In this document: piece by piece, positions 57,786-64,000 of the stretch
How positions within the stretch are numbered: position 1 is the stretch's first letter
Layout of the letters: every line of letters starts with the position of its first letter
Origin: Sulfitobacter alexandrii
GTDB taxonomy: Bacteria > Pseudomonadota > Alphaproteobacteria > Rhodobacterales > Rhodobacteraceae
Length of the DNA: 64,000 bases
NCBI RefSeq assembly: GCF_001886735.1
Contig: NZ_CP018076.1
Span: forward strand, 62,001-126,000
Direction: 5' to 3'
The notes under the pieces: generated by a model
Database searches by the model: none
What the model was told of the DNA's origin: nothing
Seen by the model: the letters and a program-made list of their open reading frames with translations, nothing else
Made by a program: the position numbers and the translations under genes

Positions 57786-58373
57786 GTGTCCAACGCAGAA
57801 GATCACGCAGGCACCCGGAGGGATTTCCTGTATTACGCAACCGCCGGTACGGGCGCTGTCGCCGTCGGTGCCGCCACCTGGCCGCTGATCAACCAGATGA
57901 ACCCTTCTGCCGACGTTCTGGCGCTGTCGTCCATCCGTGTCGATGTGAGCGGGGTCGAACAGGGCACCCAACTGACGGTCAAGTGGCTTGGCAAACCCGT
58001 TTTCGTCCGCCGCCGGACCGAACAGGAGATCGAAGAGGCACGTGCCGTCGATCTGAGCGAACTGCCTGATCAGAACGCGGAAAACGCGAACCTGCCGGAT
58101 GGCGCTCCCGCGACCGACGAGAACCGCGCGCTGGCCGCCTTCGAAGGGGGCGACGGTGACGGTGTCTCGGGCGAATGGCTGGTGATGATGGGCGTCTGCA
58201 CGCACCTGGGCTGCGTGCCCCTGGGCGAGGCTGGCGACTTTGACGGGTGGTTCTGCCCCTGCCACGGATCGCACTATGACACGGCGGGCCGCATCCGCCG
58301 CGGACCCGCGCCGCGCAACCTGCCGGTGCCGATCGCTGAATTCGTGGACGCCTCCACGATCAAACTGGGTTAA
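57786..58373 (+). CDS. petA: Ubiquinol-cytochrome c reductase, Rieske iron-sulfur subunit
   Basis: A 195-residue Rieske protein. The N-terminus [33 protein letters not shown] is the twin-arginine anchor. The [2Fe-2S] ligands are in [10 protein letters not shown] and CPCHGSHYD, with the disulfide cysteines between them. GTG 57786 is chosen because the sequence from there aligns with the R. capsulatus start and GGAG precedes it; an ATG 13 codons upstream is less likely. It transfers electrons from quinol to cytochrome c1 on the periplasmic side. petB follows after 11 bases. Confidence 0.94.
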   Translation: MSNAEDHAGTRRDFLYYATAGTGAVAVGAATWPLINQMNPSADVLALSSIRVDVSGVEQGTQLTVKWLGKPVFVRRRTEQEIEEARAVDLSELPDQNAENANLPDGAPATDENRALAAFEGGDGDGVSGEWLVMMGVCTHLGCVPLGEAGDFDGWFCPCHGSHYDTAGRIRRGPAPRNLPVPIAEFVDASTIKLG

Positions 58374-58384
58374 GGGAGAACTCG

Positions 58385-59728
58385 ATGTCCGGAATTCCTC
58401 ACGACCATTACGAGCCCAAGTCCGGCGGCGAAAAGTGGCTTGCCCGCCGCCTGCCCGTTGTTGGTCTCCTCTATGACACACTGATGATCCCCACGCCCAA
58501 GAACCTGAACTGGATGTGGATCTGGGGGATCGTGCTCACCTTCTGTCTGGCCCTGCAGATCATCACCGGGATCGTGCTGGTGATGCACTATACGCCGCAC
58601 GTGGACCTTGCGTTCAGCTCGGTCGAGCACATCATGCGTAACGTAAACGGCGGCTACATGCTCCGCTACCTCCACGCGAACGGCGCTTCGCTGTTCTTCG
58701 TCGCGGTCTACGCCCACATCTTCCGGGGTCTCTACTACGGGTCGTACAAGGCCCCGCGCGAGATCACCTGGATCATCGGCATGCTGATCTACCTGCTGAT
58801 GATGGCCACCGGCTTCATGGGCTACGTGCTGCCCTGGGGTCAGATGTCCTTCTGGGGCGCGACAGTCATCACCGGCCTTTTCGGCGCGATCCCCTTCGTG
58901 GGTGAATCGCTGCAGACCTTCCTGCTGGGCGGGCCCGCCGTGGACAACGCGACCCTGAACCGCTTCTTCTCGCTGCACTACCTGCTGCCCTTCGTGATCG
59001 CGGGCCTGGTGATCGTGCACATCTGGGCTTTCCACACCACGGGTAACAACAACCCCACGGGTGTCGAAGTGCGCCGCGGGTCCAAGGAAGAGGCGCAGAA
59101 GGACACCCTGCCTTTCTGGCCCTACTTCGTGATCAAGGATCTCTTCGCGCTGGCGGTGATCCTCGCGGTCTTCTTTGCCATCGTCGGCTTCATGCCCAAC
59201 TATCTGGGTCACCCCGACAACTACATCGAGGCGAATCCGCTGGCCACGCCCGCGCACATCGTTCCGGAATGGTACTTCCTGCCGTTCTACGCGATCCTGC
59301 GCGCCTTCACCTCGGACGTCTGGGTCGTGATGTTCGCAAGCTGGATCACCGGTGGCATCATCGACGCCAAGTTCTTCGGCGTTCTGGCGATGTTCGGCGC
59401 GATCGCGGTGATGGCACTGGTGCCGTGGCTGGACACGTCCAGCGTGCGCTCCGGCCGGTACCGTCCGATGTTCAAATGGTGGTTCGCCCTGCTGGTCATC
59501 GACTTCTTCGCGCTGATGTGGCTGGGCGCCATGCCGGCGGAGGAACCCTACGCGACCTTCTCGCTGATCGCATCGGCCTACTGGTTCGCCTACTTCCTGG
59601 TGATCCTCCCGCTGCTCGGCGTGATCGAGAAACCGCTGCCGCAACCGGCAAGCATCGAAGAAGACTTCGACGCTCATTACGCGCCCAAGGCCGGTGGCAC
59701 CAAGACCATCGTGAAACCGGCAGAATGA
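58385..59728 (+). CDS. petB: Cytochrome b of the bc1 complex
   Basis: A 447-residue, eight-helix membrane protein. Haem ligands are expected in [17 protein letters not shown] with [22 protein letters not shown], and in [25 protein letters not shown]. The quinol-oxidising motif [15 protein letters not shown] is intact. The C-terminal extension ([24 protein letters not shown]) is usual for Rhodobacterales. It binds two b haems and forms the Qo and Qi sites. It is between petA and petC, whose start is 12 bases on. Confidence 0.96.
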   Translation: MSGIPHDHYEPKSGGEKWLARRLPVVGLLYDTLMIPTPKNLNWMWIWGIVLTFCLALQIITGIVLVMHYTPHVDLAFSSVEHIMRNVNGGYMLRYLHANGASLFFVAVYAHIFRGLYYGSYKAPREITWIIGMLIYLLMMATGFMGYVLPWGQMSFWGATVITGLFGAIPFVGESLQTFLLGGPAVDNATLNRFFSLHYLLPFVIAGLVIVHIWAFHTTGNNNPTGVEVRRGSKEEAQKDTLPFWPYFVIKDLFALAVILAVFFAIVGFMPNYLGHPDNYIEANPLATPAHIVPEWYFLPFYAILRAFTSDVWVVMFASWITGGIIDAKFFGVLAMFGAIAVMALVPWLDTSSVRSGRYRPMFKWWFALLVIDFFALMWLGAMPAEEPYATFSLIASAYWFAYFLVILPLLGVIEKPLPQPASIEEDFDAHYAPKAGGTKTIVKPAE

Positions 59729-59739
59729 CGGAGACGACA

Positions 59740-60528
59740 ATGATCAAGAAACTGACCCTCTCCGCCCTTGTGGCTCTTGGCCTTGGCACCACCGGTGCCC
59801 TGGCTGCCGGATCGGAAGGCCACGTGGAGGATTTCGATTTCTCCTTCGAGGGGCCCTTCGGTGCGTACGACGTCAACCAGCTGCAGCGCGGCCTGAAGAT
59901 CTACACCGAGATCTGTTCCGCCTGCCACGGCCTCAAGTTCGTGCCGATCCGCACGCTGTCGGATGATGGCGGACCCAGCATGCCCGAGGACCAGGTCCGC
60001 GAATATGCCAAGCGCTTCGAGGTGTTCGACGAGGAGTTGGACGATTTCCGGGAGGCGACCCCGGTCGACCACTTCCCGGAATCGTCGCTCCCCAACGCGC
60101 CCGACCTGTCGTTGATGGCCAAGAAGCGCGCCGGTTTCCACGGCCCTTACGGACTGGGGATCAACCAGTTCATCAACGGGATCGGCGGCCCGGAATACAT
60201 CGCCTCGCTGCTCACCGGCTACACCGGCGAGGAGAAAGAGCAGGCCGGTTCGGTCTTCTACGAGAACACCGCCTTTCCGGGCGGCTGGATCGCCATGGCG
60301 CCCCCCCTCTACGGTGAGGATGTCGAATTCGAAGACGGTCACGAAAACGACCTGCACCACGAGGCGGCAGATGTCGCTGCGTTCCTGATGTGGACGGCAG
60401 AGCCCAAGATGATGGCCCGCAAGCAAGCCGGTTTTGCAGGTGTTGTCTTCCTCACCTTGCTGGCTGTGTTGCTGTACCTGACCAACAAGCGGCTGTGGTC
60501 CGCGGTGAAGTACAAGCGCGAAGACTGA
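59740..60528 (+). CDS. petC: Cytochrome c1
   Basis: A 262-residue protein. A signal peptide ([20 protein letters not shown]) leads to the haem motif CSACH near residue 55 and HGLKFVP. The axial Met is likely in [10 protein letters not shown]-terminal helix ([20 protein letters not shown]) anchors it in the inner membrane with the haem domain in the periplasm. ATG 59740 is favoured by GGAG spacing; an ATG five codons earlier overlaps the petB stop. It completes the three-gene bc1 operon, which ends in a terminator. Confidence 0.95.
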   Translation: MIKKLTLSALVALGLGTTGALAAGSEGHVEDFDFSFEGPFGAYDVNQLQRGLKIYTEICSACHGLKFVPIRTLSDDGGPSMPEDQVREYAKRFEVFDEELDDFREATPVDHFPESSLPNAPDLSLMAKKRAGFHGPYGLGINQFINGIGGPEYIASLLTGYTGEEKEQAGSVFYENTAFPGGWIAMAPPLYGEDVEFEDGHENDLHHEAADVAAFLMWTAEPKMMARKQAGFAGVVFLTLLAVLLYLTNKRLWSAVKYKRED

Positions 60529-60554
60529 TCGAAACCGCCACGCGGCTTTGGACG

Positions 60555-60592
60555 GCCCTTCCGACCAGACGGTCGGGAGGGCTTTTTCTTTT
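60555..60592 (+). terminator. Intrinsic terminator of petABC
   Basis: GCCCTTCCGACC at 60555-60566 pairs with GGTCGGGAGGGC at 60571-60582 (one G-T pair) around AGAC, followed by TTTTTCTTTT. It starts 26 bases after the petC stop. Confidence 0.92.
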
Positions 60593-60623
60593 CCAAGGGG
60601 CCAAAGGCGCAGGGCGCGCGGGG

Positions 60624-61876
60624 TCAGGCTGAAAGGGCGGTATCCGTCCTGCCGGTGATGGTGGCGTTCACGATGTCGCCCTCTGCCCGCGGTTCCGCGA
60701 AATGTACCTCGGAAAACTGCTCGGTCCGGCCCATCGTCGGGCTTTCCATCAGGATGCTGTGGGTCCGGCCGACCTGGCGCTGCAGGTGTTGGCGCACCTG
60801 CGCGTCGCCCGCCTGGCGCAAACGGGCCGCCCGTTCCTTGATCGTGCGACCGTTGACGGCAGGCATGCGCGCCGCCGGTGTTCCGGGACGGGCGGAATAG
60901 GGAAATACGTGCAACCAGGTCAGGTCGCAGTCCTCCACCATGCGGAGGGCGTTTTCGAACATCGCGTCTGTTTCCGTCGGAAACCCGGCGATGATGTCTG
61001 CCCCAAAGGTCATGTCGGGCCGCAGACGCCGCGCCTCATGGCAGAAGGCAATCGCATCATCCCGCAGGTGACGCCGCTTCATCCGCTTGAGGATCATGTC
61101 GTCACCGTGCTGCAAGCTGAGATGCAGGTGCGGCATGAGCCGTTTTTCGGTCGCGATGGCCTGCATCAGGTTCTCGTCGACCTCGATCGAATCGATGGAA
61201 CTGATCCTGAGTCGCGGTAGGTCGGGCACCAGCCGCAGAACCCGCATGACAAGATCGCCCAGACGTGGCGCCGCGGGCAGGTCCGCCCCCACGATGTCAG
61301 GTCGACGCCGGTCAGCACCACCTCGTTGAAGCCCTTGTCCACCAATCGTCTGATCTGGTCCACGACAACCCCTGCGGGCACGGAGCGTGAATTGCCCCGT
61401 CCGTAGGGGATGATGCAGAAGGTGCAGCGGTGATCGCAGCCGTTCTGGACCTGAACATAGGCGCGGCTCCGGGTGCCGAAGCCGTCGATGAGGTGTCCCG
61501 CGGTTTCCGTCACCGACATGATGTCGTCGACCTGCAGCGCCTCCGTTTCGCCGATGAAGTCGGCGGCCAAGCCCCGCCAGGTGTCGGGTTGCATTTTCTC
61601 GGTATTCCCGATGACCGCATCCACCTCGGCCATGCTGGCAAAGGTTTCGGGTTCCGTCTGGGCGGCGCAACCGGTGACGATGAGCCGCGCGTCGGGGTGC
61701 GCCTTGCGCAGCTTGCGGATGTCCTGCCGTGCCTTGCGCACCGCCTCTGCCGTGACTGCGCAGGTGTTGACCACGACGGCATTACCGAGCCCCGCCTGCC
61801 CGGCGAGATCCTTCATCGCTTCGACCTCGTAGGCGTTCAGGCGGCAGCCGTGGTTCGAAAAGACCGGGGCGCTCAT
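60624..61876 (-). pseudogene. mtaB: tRNA t6A37 methylthiotransferase with a one-base frameshift (probably intact in the cell)
   Basis: Two frames form one radical-SAM methylthiotransferase. From ATG 61876 the first reads SAPVFSNHGCRLNAYEVEAM, then VVNTCAVTAEAV, VTGCAAQTEPE (the N-terminal cluster cysteines), and CDHRCTFCIIPYGRG, the radical-SAM CxxxCxxC motif. After VLTGVDLTSWG the frame shifts to ADLPAAPRLGDLVMRVL, SSIDSIEVDENL, LHLSLQHGDDMIL, and a TRAM-like end. The break is a C5 run at 61286-61290 on the plus strand; one more base restores a protein of about 417 residues. MtaB adds the methylthio group to t6A at tRNA position 37. Confidence 0.85.
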
Positions 61877-62715
61877 GCGATGCCCTCCAGGAAGGCCTGC
61901 GTCAGGACACCGGAGAAGACGTGAACGGTCTGGCCTGTCATCCAGACACCATCCTCGCGCCAGTCGATCTGCAGCGTTCCGCCGTCGAGGTCCACGCGAA
62001 CATTGCGCCCCGTCAGACCCCGCCGTGCCGCGGCGACCGCACAGGCGCAGGAGGACGACCCGGAGGCCCAGGTCACGCCGACGCCGCGCTCCCACACGCG
62101 CATGCGCAGGTGGTTCTGTCCGACGATCTGGGCGATCTGTACGTTGGTGCGCTGCGGATAGAGCGGATGATGTTCGATGGCGGGGCCGAAGCTTTCCAGC
62201 GCAATTGCCGACACGTCTTCCACGAAGAATGTGCAGTGAGGATTGCCCATGCCGGTCGCGGTTGGCGCGCCTTCGATCGGGAGTTCCAGCGTGTCCATCT
62301 CGGACGCCAGCGGAATCTCGTGCCACAGGAGCTGCGGTTGGCCCATGTTGACCGCGGTGATGCCGTCGCCGCGATCCTCCGCCCTCAGGTTGCCGCGATC
62401 CGTTGTCAGGTCCAGCGATGTGGCACCCGATTCGTCCATCAGGTATCGCGCGATGCAGCGGGTCGCATTGCCACATGCCGCAGAGGTCGATCCATCGGCG
62501 TTGTAGAAGGTCAGATGCGCGTCCCCGTCGCCGTTGCCGATCACCGCCAGTTGGTCGAATCCCACGCCGAAATGCCGATCGCCGATGGCCTTCGCCATGG
62601 CGGGCGTTACCGAGACATCCTGCGCCCGTGCGTCGACGACGACAAAGTCGTTGCCCAGCCCGTGCATTTTCATGAAGGGTAAACCGGATATGCTGGTGGT
62701 GCTCATTTCGCGCAT
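61873..62715 (-). CDS. dapF: Diaminopimelate epimerase
   Basis: A 280-residue protein from ATG 62715; ATG 62706, three codons later, is an alternative, as neither has a clear ribosome site. GLPFMKMHGLGNDFVVVDAR, ADGSTSAACGNATRC (first catalytic Cys region) and MGNPHCTFFVED are family motifs. The second site, normally ACGxGAC, reads WASGSSSCAC here, so serine takes the place expected for the second catalytic cysteine. It converts LL- to meso-diaminopimelate for lysine and peptidoglycan. It overlaps mtaB by four bases. Confidence 0.9.
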   Translation of the reverse strand: MREMSTTSISGLPFMKMHGLGNDFVVVDARAQDVSVTPAMAKAIGDRHFGVGFDQLAVIGNGDGDAHLTFYNADGSTSAACGNATRCIARYLMDESGATSLDLTTDRGNLRAEDRGDGITAVNMGQPQLLWHEIPLASEMDTLELPIEGAPTATGMGNPHCTFFVEDVSAIALESFGPAIEHHPLYPQRTNVQIAQIVGQNHLRMRVWERGVGVTWASGSSSCACAVAAARRGLTGRNVRVDLDGGTLQIDWREDGVWMTGQTVHVFSGVLTQAFLEGIA

Positions 62716-62812
62716 ATAACGCCGGGTGACGGACGAATCCAGCGGGCACCTGAAGAATCGTGGTTTAAGGGCTTGACCCCCCCCTCACTCCTTTCTAGAT
62801 ACGCGACCTAGT

Positions 62813-62888
62813 GGGCCGTTAGCTCAGTTGGTAGAGCAACTGACTTTTAATCAGTGGGTCACAGGTTCGAATCCTGTACGGCTCACCA
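62813..62888 (+). tRNA. tRNA-Lys (anticodon TTT)
   Basis: The acceptor stem GGGCCGT pairs with ACGGCTC (one G-T pair). The D arm contains AGCTCAGTTGGTAGAGC. The anticodon stem ACTGA/TCAGT closes CTTTTAA, giving anticodon TTT. The T arm is CAGGTTCGAATCCTG. The discriminator A and an encoded CCA complete the 76 bases. Confidence 0.97.
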
Positions 62889-62993
62889 CTGAATCCAAAG
62901 GGTTAGGCATTCTGGCGGCCTGGGCGTTATCAACGCGCGGGGTTCCGCTTGCAGTCTCGTCTCGCGCATCAGACATGCAGGGGCTGGCATGCC

Positions 62994-64000
62994 TCAGCCG
63001 GCGACCACCGCCTGAAGATCGAAGATCGGCAGAAGCACCGCTAGGACGATGACAAGCACCATCGCGCCGACCAGCATCATCAGCGCGGGTTCCAGCAGCG
63101 CAGCGATCCGCTTTCGTTCCGTCGACAGACCGTTTTCCACCAGCACGGCGCTGCGTTCCGTCATGCTCGCCAGCCGAACGGAAGCTTCGCCCGCCTGGAT
63201 GAGCTGACGGGCCACGGGCGGAATGATGGTCAGCGCACAAAGGGCCTGCGACATGGTTTCGCCCCGGGAAACGGCCAGCGATACCTGAGCCGCCTCCTGC
63301 TGGAACCGCGCGACATCCAGCACCTCGGCGGCATTCTGGATCGCGACGGGCACGGTGTTGCGGCTGCTGAGGACCAGCGCGAGCGTGCGCAGGTATTGCA
63401 CGGCAGCGGAGAGGCGCATGAAACGGCCGACCAGCGGCAGTCGCAGGAACAGCTTGTCCCGCTGTGCCCGGAGGGCGCCGACCCTGCCGGACGCGAAACC
63501 GAAGGCGACGAGCCCCGCGAGCACGACGATGAGGACGGTGAAGTTCGACTGGATCCAGTTGCTTATGGCAAGGACCACCTGGGTGATCGACGGCAGAGGT
63601 TGATCCGACAGTTCGTACATCGCGACGATTTCGGGCGCGACGTTGACCATCAGGATCGCGCAGACCAGCAGTGCCACTGCCGCGACAAAGCCGGGATAGA
63701 TCAGCGCGGTGGAAATCTGCGCCTTGTCCACGCCCTGGTTCTCGAGGTGCTCGGCCAGTTCGTTGAACACGCCGGCGAGGTTGCCCGCGGTTTCGCCGGC
63801 CCTGACTGAAGCGACGTAATAGGGGGCGAAACCTGCCTGCGTGCGCCGCAGTGCGTCGGAAAGGGTCGAACCGTCCATCAGATCGGCACGGGCGCGGGCC
63901 GCCACGGCGTCGAGGCTCGGGTGCCCGCCCTGGCGCACCGCTTCCAGGGCCTCGTCGACGGGCAGTTCGGCGCCCAGCAGAACGGCCATTTGCCGGGTAA
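62994..64000 (-). CDS. GspF-type type II secretion / type IV pilus inner-membrane protein, 5' part outside window
   Basis: The frame is open at the right edge, so the N-terminus is missing; 335 residues are visible, preceded by ...TRQMAVLLGAELPVDEAL, the usual GspF entry. Two F-domain repeats are seen, each with the G.T.L..AL and Y..GETAG pattern (APYYVASVRAGETAGNLAGVFNELAEHLE in the first; LIQAGEASVRLASMTERSAVL in the second), each followed by membrane helices. It forms the inner-membrane platform of a type II secretion or pilus-like system. The rest of the system should lie to the right. The direct neighbour on the other side is tRNA-Lys. Confidence 0.88.
   Translation of the reverse strand, partial: TRQMAVLLGAELPVDEALEAVRQGGHPSLDAVAARARADLMDGSTLSDALRRTQAGFAPYYVASVRAGETAGNLAGVFNELAEHLENQGVDKAQISTALIYPGFVAAVALLVCAILMVNVAPEIVAMYELSDQPLPSITQVVLAISNWIQSNFTVLIVVLAGLVAFGFASGRVGALRAQRDKLFLRLPLVGRFMRLSAAVQYLRTLALVLSSRNTVPVAIQNAAEVLDVARFQQEAAQVSLAVSRGETMSQALCALTIIPPVARQLIQAGEASVRLASMTERSAVLVENGLSTERKRIAALLEPALMMLVGAMVLVIVLAVLLPIFDLQAVVAG

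Overview
The window looks like a chromosomal segment of an alphaproteobacterium of the Roseobacter group (Rhodobacteraceae). The case rests on high-GC coding sequence, a petABC bc1 operon with a Rhodobacter-like Rieske protein, PetR/PetP regulators, Tad-pilus genes, a bacterial voltage-gated sodium channel, xseB-ispA-dxs gene order and characteristic intergenic hairpins. I see no IS element, prophage, CRISPR array or rRNA operon. Two tRNAs (Leu-CAG, Lys-TTT), a TPP riboswitch and an FMN riboswitch are clear. Genes run off both ends: a TadE/TadG-like protein at the left and a GspF-type protein at the right.

Layout. 1-2.5 kb: Tad (Flp) pilus genes; a LuxR-type regulator and a prepilin peptidase diverge from the pilin across a region holding a perfect 12-bp inverted repeat. 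2.5-17.8 kb: tRNA-Leu, a quinone-oxidoreductase-like NDUFA9-family protein, uppP, then glutamate synthase split as gltD - two GFA proteins - secreted protein - gltB, followed by an SGNH hydrolase, mtgA, a GST, queG and a HyuA-type protein. 17.8-20.4 kb: a tiny secreted Cys/His protein behind a CtrA-like box, msrA-msrB, a periplasmic glutathione peroxidase and a methyltransferase. 20.4-29.4 kb: glycosyltransferase, DUF1810, class II aldolase, VOC protein, adenine deaminase and AMP nucleosidase (AMP to adenine to hypoxanthine), HU, EamA transporter and GlxA-type regulator. 29.4-38.8 kb: an exopolysaccharide region (Wza-like export lipoprotein, epimerase, priming sugar transferase, CapD-like protein, YjbH, YjbF, ExoD). 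38.8-45 kb: NavBac-type channel, then dxs, ispA, xseB, petR and petP on the minus strand and ilvE divergent. 45.3-50 kb: a PhoD phosphatase behind an 11-bp-periodic Pho box, amidase, LuxR-type regulator and cobO. 50-62.7 kb: EamA transporter, aroC, TPP riboswitch with thiBPQ, ribH under an FMN riboswitch, a PaiB-like protein, GST, petABC, mtaB and dapF. 62.8-64 kb: tRNA-Lys and gspF.

Three genes (ispA, thiP, mtaB) are broken by four frameshifts, and every one is repaired by adding a single G to a G/C homopolymer. Base-calling error in the assembly is the simplest explanation, so these genes are probably intact in the organism. The most interesting biology for follow-up is regulatory: the inverted repeat at the pilin locus, the four-unit Pho box, an 18-bp motif shared by the gltD and petP/ilvE upstream regions, and the palindromes in front of the HU gene. 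Also worth following are the 61-residue Cys/His protein, the sparse exopolysaccharide locus, and a DapF with serine where the second catalytic cysteine is expected.
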